Shown in pieces: positions 18,001 to 26,100 of a stretch of DNA of 64,000 bases (position 1 is the stretch's first letter; every line of letters begins with the position of its first letter). This stretch comes from Nocardia abscessus (GTDB lineage Bacteria; Actinomycetota; Actinomycetes; Mycobacteriales; Mycobacteriaceae), in NCBI RefSeq assembly GCF_015477775.1, contig NZ_JADLQO010000020.1, positions 62,001 to 126,000 of the forward strand, written 5' to 3'. A program made the translations under genes and the position numbers. The notes under the pieces were generated by a model. That model had not been told where the DNA came from. It saw nothing but the letters and a program-made list of their open reading frames with translations, and ran no database searches.

Positions 18001-18694
18001 CCTGCTCGGGGGTGGCTCGCCAGGCGCGCACGTCACCGAAATAGATCGGGATGAACGCGCTGTCGTCGTCCACGCCGAGCCGGTGCGGGTCGACGAACGG
18101 CACGATCGTCGAGGCGTCCAGGAACGTGGGATGCAGCAGGAATCCGGGCAGGTGCGCCGCGGCTTCGGAGCCGAGCCCCATCGTCGCGGTGACCACGTCG
18201 TCGCGGCGGGAGAAATGGCCGGTGGCGCGCATGAAGTCGCGGTGCTCGATGCCCCGGCCACCGCTCTGGGCGTACATCTCGGCCATCCCGCGCGCCTGCG
18301 ACGACGCCGGGAACGAAGTCACATCGATTCCCGGCGGCTCGCCAGCCGAATCCGACCGCACCACAACACATTCCGCGACCGGCTCGATCGGACCGTCCGG
18401 TGTGCCCGCGGCGTCCAAGCGCTGGACGTCGATGGCGACTCGTCCCGTCGATCGATCGACCCGGAACGCGATGCGCACCGCGCCGTCGTCACCGAGTGCG
18501 ACCGGACGCTGGAACAGCGCCTCCCGGATCGTCAGATCGCCGGGCCGGTAACCGGCCGCCATCGCCGCCCGCAGGATCATGTCGAGATACACCACGCCGG
18601 GCAGGATCCGGACACCGTGCACCCGGTGATCGCGCACCACCGGATCCTCGGCCCGCACGGTGGTGGCGAAGCTGTCCAGTTCGATCCCGCTCAT
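6011..18694 (-). CDS. AT-less modular polyketide synthase, second subunit, with terminal reductase
   Basis: 4,227 residues. Domains in order, rough residues: DH (1-275), ACP (311-385), KR (663-871), KS6 (921-1348), C-methyltransferase (1498-1861), ACP (1955-2025), KS7 (2065-2493), ACP (2808-2878), KS8 (3005-3430), ACP (3721-3791), thioester reductase (3831-4227). No AT is present anywhere. All three KS keep Cys (TACSA or TACSS), HGTGT and the KSNIGH/KSSVGH histidine. The protein opens in the middle of module 5, whose KS is the last domain of the preceding protein. The start ATG overlaps the PKS1 stop by 4 nt and its own stop overlaps the AT-TE start by 4 nt, so all three are co-translated. 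The linkers carry four sets of short tandem repeats. Confidence 0.95.
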   Translation of the reverse strand: MSGIELDSFATTVRAEDPVVRDHRVHGVRILPGVVYLDMILRAAMAAGYRPGDLTIREALFQRPVALGDDGAVRIAFRVDRSTGRVAIDVQRLDAAGTPDGPIEPVAECVVVRSDSAGEPPGIDVTSFPASSQARGMAEMYAQSGGRGIEHRDFMRATGHFSRRDDVVTATMGLGSEAAAHLPGFLLHPTFLDASTIVPFVDPHRLGVDDDSAFIPIYFGDVRAWRATPEQVYVRATVHGGHGADLLEADVALYDPDGSPVARYRLTSKRVRGSADIQRLLAQPGSDAPRQPAQRPATDPISAPANDPRAVISADLAALVAAELGADPAGIATDVGFYELGLDSGRLLRLTAELEARVGEPLYPTLLFEYQTIEALAGHLADTAGANYRPAGTTGVEPARPDLESTAEPTVLDAGEHTAASTRDAGTDRRTTDPVAPEPVVATEDDLVTFGFDWETDTTTHPQREPTALLVFDTADHPYPHSSTTTVVHVRPGSEFDSSADTFAIHPADAQHMDLLVAQLTARRLRFDAAVYLWPEAVTDDDPQALIERVYLPLRDLVRATAGTSEPPVRRVLALTPATPSGESSGALLGGFARTLRLEQPLPLLKAVQRDPATMMSDIVATELGIDERDPDTEVRYRAGRREVRRPRVLTESVAGSGDPVLRPGAVVVVTGGFGGIARHLARRLATEYGARLVLVSRRPLDAAAAGLLAELNDLGAEAVHVRADVSVAADAERVAAIAHATFGPVDVLYHGAGQLRDGLLSGSGREDARSVLAPKVYGIGHLIRVLPEVRLTVLFSSVSAVLGNPGQADYAAANRYLDVFAEQRDRAGHRTISVNWPLWAEGGMLPPAEQITALRRAGAGLLPTATGLDLLLSCATLTRAQLAAVWGEPETLRARLQPAVAPVSAPVPAPGTGNEPHAAVGGEEPIAIVGISGRYPDAEDIEEFWRNLRDGHDAVGPVPAERWWLTAVQGSPDAPPMVGGFLRDVAGFDPQFFRIPPVQAPLLDPQERLFLQQAYAALEHAGYHHSDPAVRDRRVGVFVGATWSDYRLLGVAATRDGDPVAVASIPSSIANRTSYTLGLRGPSLTVDTACSASLTALHLARRSLLDGECDAAIVGGVNLLLHEDKFLLLHSLGMMSDSGRCRPFAAAADGYVPGEGVGALYLKPLSAARADGDTIHGLILGSAVNHGGQTSGYSVPHPGAQAEVISAALRAAGVDPGTIDYLEAHGTGTPLGDPIEIAGLAAAFGRSTGTGRSRALGSTKSNIGHLEAAAGVAGLTRVLLQMRHGRIAPTLHAAQVNPAIAFNSVPFHLPRELEQWPRRTVDGVAVARHAGISAFGAGGANAHVVLAEFVDDRARPAATGGPGIFVLSARTPERLHRYAEIMARHFRALDPADFTDAVRTLQVGRPALAHRLAVVASTPVEVAEALDQFRTDQLGPVVTGAVDAQARPPLFAPAHSEEEIARQWVAGAEVDWRARGGPRRRVPLPGYPFERTGYWIIAPPRAGFDAAVERFEASVQPTGVVEPGKAELGRYAAMLLFATLAGMGLTAGEWTAESLDTRLGVRPEFDRLRTSCLDILRRHGLVRWQDDRIVVPGPPPGTSGMRADLLARFPETAPYVALLDACLAAYPRVLRGELSATEVLFPGGDLGLVGAIYHGNAAYDFTNGLLAALVSALAQRHSDTRPLRIVEVGAGTGGSTHAVLEALAASGIAFDYHYTDVSPSFLAHGRRTFGTRENLRFAVLDIETDPVAQGFPANEADLVLCANVLHATRSIDLTLRNVRRLLAPGGVLAFTEATTDLEVLALTFGLLEGWHAYRDPEARIPHSPLLSEPQWQAAMTAAGFSGVRSWGPGLSADGEPSFRLLAAVSATAPAATQLRPTVAAEPPADTQRTVATEPAAIAQLHPVVAAERAADTQPHPAVPAEPAAGTQSGRAVAAERLAAVSAPAQPGSAPALEAELVAIVADGLGVARSEVRAELPLSEYGVDSILAVKIIDRVNARYGLALRPTVVFDHPSVRLLSARMAEDGAVATSAASARVPARTSPVPGASTPGTRTVAAQAARPSERPTSMDIAIIGMSGQFPGAANLDQFWSNLAAGRDTVTEVPVSRWPIAEHFRQGPATPGKTYSKWGGFLDGVADFDPAFFDLVPAEADYMDPQQRLFLEHSWLALEDAAIDPKSLRRSRCGVFAGSPGSDYANLLRSRGTAGSHHMFTGNSPAILPARVAYHLDLTGPCLGLDTACSSALVALHQACRSLASGESELALAGGVAVFVTPEYHLLASSMGMLSARGRCASFADDADGFVIAEGVGVVVLKPLAAAQRDGDPIHGVIRGIGINHDGRTNGITAPSVRAQTELELAVYRDGGIDPSTIGYVETHGTGTRLGDPIEIEALTAAFRHYTGAIRTVPVGSVKSNIGHASHAAGMASLFKVLLAMRAGQLPPSLHVAAVNPLLGLDESPFFVNTELRPWTGSPHRAAISSFGFSGTNAHLVVDSAPEPSTARREVPGGPQLVVLSARTATSLNRMARSLRRHLTAHPELVPADIARTLAMGRGGFEHRLAVVGDSVDAIAARLAAFAEGDRPSGVFTGTIDTATTDRAGAIALDDPVAAARQWVAGGHVEYAGWSDPGARRIHLPGYEFDRERCWAPDVSDAPSSTHAVDAGRLQDISEPARVADSQGVAASRDVAASRGVADFQGVAASRGVAEPWGAADPQRAAEPQRVTATLRAAAPSTDEVPQALRAAGTVDVAAPVVPELGPVDGASARRRAAEDAAVPAARTAAAAEGDNRLRDAADHEARGPVTPDAGPVSPGSAPWRQAAESYLKGLLAEYCRLDPQRIRTRIPLQDYGIDSVLISKMNDRLETDFGTLPSTLFFEYQTVRDIAGYLADEHAPRLAVLTADATLTTTPPSDATDATPAAIAPSNVADTAPAATPPSNADAIALSTVADTTPAATSPSNAADATPAAIAPSSVTETTPAATSPTNAATGHPSEAAHTGALDHAGRESTPGNADDSEDIAVIGMAGKFPMAGDVEEFWANLVAGRDCIVEVPPQRWDHREYLSEDPDEPGTTYARWGGFLDDVDKFDARFFGITPKDAEEMDPQQRLFLETSWAALEDAGYSPDRVRRSAAARGLPDAGVFAGVGYAEYQAFVGVPISGYFAVANRVSYHFGFNGPSLAVDTACSASLTALHLACESLRRGESAYALAGGVNVSIHPGKYLLLGYGRWASTDGRCRSFGAGGDGYVPGEGVVTLVLKPLRHARADGDRVYGVIRGSTTNHGGRTNGFTVPNPVAQTDLIGRALSAARVDAGDIGYVEAHGTGTALGDPIEIAALTKAYRRSTSERGYCGIGSAKSSVGHLEAAAGAAGVVKALLQLRHDTIAPNLHSDPPNPGIDFAASPFRVIDRPTAWPRPDDGKPRVTAVSSFGAGGSNAHVILTDAEPTVPTAEDGQPRIVVLSARDGDRLAELAARTADRLREHPLPLPDVAWTLAIGRSTFEHRLAVVAASTAELVELLDSAADPSAPAPAEGLLVFRGVARTHRELDELPGESDADRAEVRALLRSGNLPRVAELWAGGWTVDWEQSYERPFGRIVSVPGYPFARRRYWIVPEDYRRRSRPAPQLVAKTVVARELEPPRAEQRNGRSTNGTAHRTEPASTEPIESSTDLLAPTGDAEPVTTAPTDAAEPSTTSPTSGTESVTTAPTGVPEAVTTEPTGSTEPVATTPTGEEFDSALRDRLAEHIRDIFADLTKSDPADLDLDADFTDFGFDSVATVRMLNRLMKHYDVKIPAESTELYPTIASLSHYLVADGIIAGRTRDDAPRATVVDATATVQQDIPPVSMDAPIPVRSVFITGVTGVLGGKLLHDLLTRSDVRVTCLVRGKTVAAAEHRVKHFLSTYDPDGSLDQVFADRVTTVLGDVADERLGLDEVTWRRIADEVDLTIHAAGRTTLVTFYDALAPINVEGTRRAVEFALRSRGKYLMYVSSFSALGDRLNFNNPPFTERDLELGQGYDHLPYQQTKYESEKLIRAASERGLLWDIVRPGNIMGDSRTGRYPFSEVSVKGAYYDILKTMIETGETMLTPVHWDITPVDYVSAAITHIALHRATYRETYHLTNPDIRRYYDVVRYVQRAGYKVDLVPLEEFHRKATDRQIHRLGTDEVYDSQTLEMFKYGIELFGTIHYEESSYADCAYTRRVLGAAGIDCPPTEDLVRVYLAHCAEVGYIPAPRAAESTAEALR
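6014..9680 (-). other. PKS module 8: KS-ACP-thioester reductase (release)
   Basis: KS8 runs about 9680-8405 with active-site Cys near 9170. ACP8 (GFDSV, phosphopantetheine Ser) lies near 7410. The reductase starts near 7185 with the NAD(P) loop TGVTGVLGGKLL and has catalytic YQQTK near 6680. It reductively releases the chain as an aldehyde, or as an alcohol after two rounds. No KR or DH, so the last beta-keto group is kept. Confidence 0.88.
7538..7702 (-). repeat. Five 33-bp in-frame tandem repeats in a PKS2 linker
   Basis: Between KS8 and ACP8 the protein shows five consecutive 11-residue units of the form E-x-V-T-T-x-P-T-x-x-x, each encoded by a diverged 33-bp unit. They form a flexible Thr/Pro/Glu linker before the final carrier protein. 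Copy number may vary between strains. Confidence 0.8.
9750..9995 (-). repeat. 39-bp in-frame tandem repeats in a PKS2 linker
   Basis: Roughly six degenerate 13-residue units with a PSNxADxTPAAxA pattern follow ACP7 and precede KS8. One unit is shortened. Ala/Thr/Pro-rich, so likely an unstructured intermodule tether. Confidence 0.75.
10060..12500 (-). other. PKS module 7: KS-ACP (AT-less, non-reducing)
   Basis: KS7 runs about 12500-11215 with LDTACSSAL near 11980, HGTGT, and KSNIGHASHAAG. ACP7 (YGIDSVLISK) lies near 10160. No processing domain is present, so a beta-keto group should remain. A repetitive linker of about 900 bp lies between the two domains. Confidence 0.85.
10534..10695 (-). 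repeat. 18-bp in-frame tandem repeats in a PKS2 linker
   Basis: Nine consecutive 6-residue units (VADSQG, VAASRD, VAASRG, VADFQG and so on) lie between KS7 and ACP7. The DNA units are close enough to see by eye, so the block is a candidate for slippage. Confidence 0.8.
12620..15930 (-). other. PKS module 6: KS-C-methyltransferase-ACP (AT-less)
   Basis: KS6 runs about 15930-14650 with DTACSASL near 15420. The C-methyltransferase runs about 14200-13110, with SAM motif VEVGAGTGGST near 13620. ACP6 (YGVDSI) lies near 12730. The expected result is an alpha-methyl beta-keto intermediate. Confidence 0.87.
12873..13085 (-). repeat. 42-bp in-frame tandem repeats in a PKS2 linker
   Basis: About five 14-residue units with a pattern like DTQPHPAVPAEPAA join the methyltransferase to ACP6. 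The linker is Pro/Ala-rich. Units differ by several substitutions and one loses a residue. Confidence 0.72.
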
Positions 18695-20135
18695 CGCAGC
18701 GGCTCCACCCGGAGGAACGACGGGGCGGGCGCGTTCTGCGGCATCGGGACCACGATTCGCGGCGCGGGCTCCGTCGATGTGCTGGGAACCGTTTTCGGCA
18801 GCATGAAGCTCCTCTTGCGGAAGACGGGTGGATCAAGGGGTCGGCGAGTCGGCCGGTGCCCGTCGGGCGCCTGCTCGACGACGAGGTGGGCGTTGGTGCC
18901 ACCGAAGCCGAACGAGCTGACGCCCGCCGCGCGCGGCCTGCCGTCGGCGGGCCGCCACGGGCGCAGTTCCCGGTTGACCTGCAGCGGCGACCCGGTGAAC
19001 TTGAAGCGCGGATTGAGGTTGTCGCAGTGCAGCGACGGCGGCAGTGCCGCGTGGTGCACGGCCAGGATCGTCTTGACGGCCCCGGCGATGCCCGCCGCGG
19101 AAAGCAGATGCCCGATATTGGTTTTCACGCTGCCGACCGCGCACGGCTCCGGGCCGCGCGAGCGGTCGCCGAGCACGGTCGCCAACCCCTTCAGTTCGAT
19201 GGGGTCGCCGATCATGGTGCCGGTGCCGTGCGCCTCGATATACGACAGCGCGTCCGGTGACATGCCCGCCATGTCGAGCGCCGCGGTGACCACTTCGATC
19301 TGCGCCCGCATATTGGGTGTGGTGATGCCCATGGTGTGCCCGTCGTTGCCGATCGCCGAGCCGCGCAGCACCGCGTAGACCCGATCGCCGTCGGCGAGCG
19401 CGTCGTCGAGCCGTTTGAGCATCAGCAGCGCCGCGCCCTCACCCGGCACGAAACCGTCGGCGTCCTCGGAGAACGTCGCGCACCGGCCGTGCGGCGAGAG
19501 CACACCCGCCGCCGAGAGGGTGACGAACAGCATCTCGTCGAGCAGCACCTCCACACCACCGGCCAGCGCGGCGTCGACCTCGCCCGCTCGCAGCGCCTGG
19601 CAGGCCAGATGCACCGACAGCAGCGACGACGAGCACGCGCTGTCGAGCACGACATTGCCCGCGTGCCAGTCGAAATAGTCGGAGATGCGCGCGGCGATGA
19701 AGTTCTGCCCGATGCCGATGATGGTGTGCCGGTCGGCGACCGGAATCCGGTTGAAGTAGTTCGCCGCCCGGCTGCCTGCGTAGACGCCGATCCGCTTGCC
19801 CGCCAGTTCGTCACGCCGGTATCCGGCGTCGGTGGTGGCCAGCACCGACGTTTCGAGCAGCAGCCGCTGCAGCGGGTCCATCTGCCAGGCGAGTTCGTCG
19901 GTGACCCCGAAATACTCCGGATCGAACAGATCCACGCCGTCGACGAATCCGCCCCACTTGCTGTTGGTCAGACCCGGGCCGCCGCTCGGGCGGTAGAACC
20001 GGGCCGGCTCCCAGCGAGCCGGGTCCACCTCGCGGACGCCGGATTCGCCCGCGGCGAGCAGGCGCCAGAACGCCTCCGGTGTGTCGCCGCCCGGCAGACG
20101 GCAGCCGACGCCGATCACTGCGATGGGCTCGGCTG
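16080..20135 (-). other. PKS module 5, split over two proteins: KS | DH-ACP-KR (AT-less)
   Basis: KS5 (about 20135-18870, LDSACSSSL near 19640) is the last domain of PKS1, followed by a Pro-rich tail of about 60 residues. DH5 (HRVHGVRILP, about 18690-17870), ACP5 (GLDSG near 17665) and KR5 (TGGFGGIA near 16690, catalytic ADYAAAN near 16260) open PKS2. The carrier precedes the KR, an order known from trans-AT systems. KR5 has LRD where B-type KRs have LDD. Expected product: a double bond. Confidence 0.85.
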
Positions 20136-23100
20136 CCCGGCCGCGGCGGGCGTCGGCGGCCCAGGCGGCCGTGGTCGGACGTGACCTTCCGGTTTCGCCT
20201 GTGCTCGGCGGATCGTCGGGCGTACGCGGCGGATTCGGTGCCGGTTCGGATGCGAAGCGTTCGGGGAACTGCTCGGTCAACAGGCCCGCCAGCGCGTCCA
20301 GTGTCGGGAATTCCAGCACCAGCGCCGGGTCGAAGGGCTGCCCGACGACCTGCTCGATCCGGCGCACCGCCGAGGCGATCAGCACCGAATCCGCGCCGTA
20401 CTCCTCGAACCGTTTGTCGCCCTCGAAGCGGGCGGGGGCCAGCTTCAACTCGTCGGAGAAGATCCGCAGCAGTTCGTCATACGCCGCGGACCCGTTCGTC
20501 GCTGTGGGCGCGCTCGTCGCTGTGGGCGCGGCTGCCGGTGCCAACGGCGACGGCAGTGGCGACCTGCTGATGTGAGTCGAAAGCCGCAGCGCAGCACCGT
20601 AGTACGGCAAGACGACCGGAGCGCCGGGCAGTCCAAGGGCGGCGTCGAGCAGCTCGAACCCCTCCGCGGCGGTCAGCGCCGGAAGGCCGGTGGCTCGATA
20701 GGCCGTGCTGGTCACCTCACCGAACCCGGTGTCGCGGAACGACGGCCAGTTCACCGATCGGAACCAAGGCCGCCCGGCGGCGTGCTGGGCTTCGGCGAAG
20801 CGGTCCAGGTGCGCGTTGGCCATCGCGTAGTCCGACAGACCCACCGCCAAGCCGGGCAGCACGGCCGACACCGACGAGAACAACACGAAGAAATCCGGGC
20901 GATCGGCGGCCAGTACGTCGGCCAGGACCGCGGTGCCCGCCAGCTTGGGTTCGAGCACCGTCGCGATGGCCGGCCCGGTCTTGCGCACGAACGCCGGACT
21001 CTCGGTCGACACGCTGCCCGCGCAGTGCAGCACACCACCGATCGGTCCCAACTCGCGCCGGACCGTGTCGAAGAAGCCGGACAAACCCGTCTCGTCAGTG
21101 AGGCTGCCGAAGTAGGTCCGCACCGCGACACCACGATCCCGCAGTTCGACCAGCCGTCGCAGCTTGTCCCTCATGGGCCCGGCCTCGGCCGCCGCGCGAT
21201 CCCATTCCGATTCCGGTGGGAGCGGCTCTCGGCCGAGGATGGCCAACCGTCGAGCCCCGCGCGCGACCAGCGCCGCCGCGAACTCCGCACCGAGTCCGCG
21301 CGTGCCGCCGGTCACCACGTAGGTGCGGGCGGGATCGACGACGAGACCATCGCGTGGCGTCGCGTCCGCCAGTTCGACGGCTTCGCGTACCCCGTCGCGA
21401 TACCGCACCCGCGGCGCGCTGTCCTCGATGGCGGTGCATTCCGCGCCCAGGATCGCCAGCAATCGAGCGGGATCGGCGCACACCCTGTCGTGCTCGGCGA
21501 CGAAGTGCACACTGCGGGTGCGCACGTCACGGATTTCCTCGGCCAGCGCGGCGGCCAGTCCGCCCAGCGGCGCGGATTCCGGACCGCCCGCGCCGGGATG
21601 GCCGGCGGCGACGTGCACCAATGCGAGCGAACCGGTACGTGCCTCGAGCACACCCTGGTACAGGCCCATCCGGCCGAGGTCGCCGGTAGACCGGACCACC
21701 GCCGCGGGGACGAGATCGCACACGTCGAGCAAGCAGTCGGTGTCGGGATAGCGCGCCACAAGTGCTCGACCGAGAGCGGCTCCCGCGTCGAAGTCGTCGC
21801 GGTTCAGGTCGCCCGGCACGTCCGACAGCCGCACCAAACGGCCTGGATCACCGGCCGCGGCGAGCGCCTCGACCAAGTCGCGCGGGGTCCGCGCGTCATA
21901 GATAACCACCGCGCGCGGGAATCGTGAGTCACCACCGGGCAGCGAAGCTTCCCGCCACACCGGAACCAGCACCCGGCGTTCGGCTGGTGCGAGTTGCGGC
22001 GATGGTGCTGGCCATTGGGCTGTCGCAGCCTGTGGCAGTGGCGTGTCCTTCTGCGCGGGCTGCCGACTCGACGGGGACTCGGGCAGTGCTGCTTCGGGCG
22101 CCTGGCCAGACCACTGCCTCGATACGGGTTGGGGGGACGGCGTGAAGTCCGGTGCGGGCGGCTGGCCCGAGCCGGCTCGCGGCATGTACTGCGGCGTCGA
22201 CACATACTGCGGCCCGGGTGCCGGTTGTGACACCGGCCCCGGCACGGCCGGGTGCGTCGAGGCGGGTGGCGCCACGAGCATGTTCTCCTGTGCCGACACC
22301 GACTGCCGGTTCGGTGTGTGTTGTGACACGGGGCCCGATTCCGGCACTCGGTGGGGTGGTGCCAGCGGCGTGCTCTCCGGTGCGGACACCGACCGCCGGT
22401 CCGGTGTGGACGGCACCGGCTCGGGCACGACGTCCGGAATCCAGTACCGCTCCCGGGCGAACGGGTAGGTCGGCGCGGGGATACGGCGGCGGGGTCCGGG
22501 ATCGCGGACGGTGGTCCAATCGATGTCGCCGCCGTCGAGCCAGCGCGCGATCCGGGAATCCTCGGCCGCATCCCGGCACGACCTGGCGCCGGGCGCGTCA
22601 TCGATCCAGGCGCGCACGGCGGTGCGCAGTTGGTCGATGTCCCGCGCGACGAACGCGGCGCGCGCACTGCCCGCCTGCCGACCCACCTGCATGGTGTAGG
22701 CGAGATCGCCGAGGTTCGGCTGCTGCCCGGCGAGGAAACGGTCCAGCGCGGCAATGTAATCCGCGAGTCTCTCCCGGTCGCGAGCCGAAACCGGCACCAC
22801 CTGCCCGCCGCTGAACCGCGTCTCCGGTCGGCGGTCCACGTACTCTTCGATCACCACGTTGGCGTTGGCCCCGCCCGCTCCGAACGAACTCACCGTCGCA
22901 CGGCGCGGCCGCGCCGGATCTCCACCGGGCCACGGCAGCGGCCTGCTCGGGATCCGGAACGGGGTCGCCGCGAAGTCGATATTCGGATTCGGCGGTGTGG
23001 CGTGCAGCGACGGCACGATGGTCCGGTGGCGCAGTTGCAGAAGCACTTTCGTCAGCGCCGCCACACCGGCAGCCGCTTCGAGGTGGCCGACGTTGGACTT

Positions 23101-26100
23101 CACCGAGCCGATCGGCAGCTCGGTCACACCGGAACCACCGAAAACCTTGGCCAAACCGGCGATTTCGATCGGGTCACCCAGCGCGGTGCCGGTGCCGTGC
23201 GCCTCGATGTAGGACACCGATGCCGGGTCGACCCCGCCGACGCGCAGCGCCGAGCGGATCACCGCCGCCTGCACGTCGGGGTTGGGCACCGTGAACCCGT
23301 TGACGCGGCCGCCGTGATTGATCGCGGTGCCCTTGATGACGCCGTAGATGGTGTCGCCGTCGGCTTCGGCGTCGGCCAGCGGCCGCAGCACCATCGCCCC
23401 GACACCCTCACTGGCCACGTATCCGTCGCCGCCCACCCCGAAGGAACGGCAGCGGCCGTCGGTGGAGGCGAACTGGCCCTGGCTGAGCGCGACGAACTTG
23501 TAGGGATGCAGCGACAAATTGACCCCACCGACCACCGCCAGCTGGCATTCGCCGGTGCGGATGCTCTGGCAGGCCAGGTGCAAGGCGGTGAGCGAGGACG
23601 AACACGCCGTGTCCACCGCCATACTCGGACCTTGGAAATCCAAGGCGTGCGACACACGGTTCGGGATGCTCCAGAACGTCGAGCCGGGCAGCGTGCCGCG
23701 TCCGAGCCGCGACTCCTCGGCCCCGAACATCTGGTAGGTGCCCCACATGACGCCGACGAACACTCCGGCCTGCTCCGGCCGCAAGCCGCCCCGGGCCAGG
23801 TCGGCGCGGGAGTGTCCGGCGTCTTCCAACGCGGCCCAGGCGGTTTGCAGGAACAGTCGTTCCTGCGGGTCCAGGATCTCCGCCTCGCGCGGAGAGATGG
23901 CGAAGAACAGCGGATCGAAACAGTCGACGTCGTCGAGGAACCCGCCCCATTTGGTGTAGGAGGTGAACGGGTTGTGCCGGTCCGGGACGAAATAGCGCGT
24001 GTGGTCCCAGCGGTCCAGCGGGATTTCGGTGACGCAGTCGCGTCCCTCGACCAGCACCCGCCAATATTCGTCCAGCCCGTCCGCGCCCGGGTAGCGCCCG
24101 CTGACACCCACGATCGCGATATCCCCCATCGCGTCGGCGTGATAGCCGGAATTCGAGCCGGGCACCGCGTGGGGCACGGTCGGTGTCGCAGATGACGCGA
24201 ACGAGTCGGCGGCTGCTCGTCGGTCCACCGGCTCGTGTGCAATCTCTCCGTCATCGACCGGGCGCCTGGTCGACGCACTGTAGGTGCCAGGTTCATTCCC
24301 GACTGCGGTGATCCCGCTGTCCGACGCCTGTTCTCGGGTGGCGGCTGCGTTCGGCGGGGCCGAAGCGATCGCCGATGCCACGGCGGTGTCCACTGTGGGA
24401 GCGGACATCCGCGCCGCCGTCCGCTCGGATGAATTGCCGTGGATTCCGGTCTGCTCCCCAGACGACGCCAACCGCACCAGCAGGCCGACAACCGCGCGCG
24501 GTGTGGGGTACTCGAAGGCCAGCGTGGCGGGCAGCCGGTGACCGCTCGAGCGCGACAACTCGTCGCGGATCTCCAGGGCCGCGACCGAATCCAGCCCGAG
24601 TTCGTGCAGCGGCCGATCGAGATCGGCGTCGGGCGCCAGCCCGAGGCAGCGCCGCACCAGCTCCTCCGTTCGGACCGACAGGTCCGCGCCATCACCGGTG
24701 GCGGAGACGCTCGCGGCGACCGCGGGCCCCGGTGCGACCAGATCCAGCAGCACCTCGGGCAGGTCGGCGCTGGACACACCCGACAGTTCGAGTGGCATCG
24801 TGGTGACCGCACCGGACGCCGTGGCATCGATCAGGTGGGCGAGAGCATCGAGCGCGCGCTCCGGGTGCAGGATGCCGTAGCCGCGCCGAGCCAGCCGCTG
24901 TACCGCGCCGCTGCTGAGCCGCTCGACCATTCCGGTCTGCGCCCACGGACCCCACGCGATCGACAGCGCGGGCGAGCCCGACGCACTCCGCAACTCGGCC
25001 ACCCCGTCGAGGAAGGCGTTGGCGGCGCCGTAACTCGACTGGCCCGGTAAGCCCACTACTCCCGCTGCGGAGGAGAACAGCAGGAAGAAACGCAAAGACC
25101 GAGACGCGGTCAGCTCGTGCAGATGCCAGGCCCCGAACGTCTTCGGCGCCAGCACCCGCCCGACCCGTTCGGCTGTCTGCTCGGCGATCACCCCGTCATC
25201 GAGTACCCCGGCCAGATGCACCACCCCGGCCAGCGGCGGCAGGTCGCGGTCGATCCAGTCCAGTGTGGCCGCCACGGCATCGCGATCGGCGACATCGAGG
25301 GACCGCACCCGGATCCGGGCTCCACGCCCTCGCAATTCGGCGATGATCGACTCCGCCCGGGCATCGGGCGCCGACCGCGCGGCGAGCACGAGATCCGGCC
25401 AACCCCGGTCGACGAACCAGCGAGCCAGCCGCAAGCCCACACCACCGAGACCACCGGTGATCAGCACGGTCTGCCCCACGCCGAAGTCGGCCGGGAAGCC
25501 GCCGGGCCCGGTTTCCATCGGCACGAGCCGCGGCACACGCCGACGTCCCTGACGCAGCGCGAGCTGACCCGGGCCAGCGGGGGTGACCAGCGCGTCGACC
25601 ACGGTGTGGAGGTCGGTCAGGTAATCGAGATCAAGCATGCGGCAACCGATTTCACGATGTTCGAGCTGCGCGCCGCGTGCGAAACCCCACAGTGCGGAGT
25701 GCTCCGGCGCCACCCGATCGACGGAATCGACCCGTTGGCCGTGCCGTGTGAGCAGCCACACCGCCGGCTCACCCGCCAATGCCGCGGCCTGCACGAGATG
25801 CAGCGCATTCGACACCAGACGCTCCGCACGGCCAGGAGCGGGCGCACCATCGGCCGACAGCGCACCCGCGAAGACGATCCCGCGCAGCGGTGTGCGTGCG
25901 TCACCGGCCGCGCCGAGCAGTGCGCGCACCGCGGCGGGCGCGTCCAAGTCGACCTCGAACTCGTTCTCGGCACGGAACCCGAAACCACGGCCGGGCCGGG
26001 CGAGTGCGCAGTCCGCACCGCGTGCCCGTAAGGCGTCGGCGAGCCCGTCGGTGAAGTCTCCGGCCGCTCCGATGATCAGCCAGCGTCCGGTCGCAGCGGC

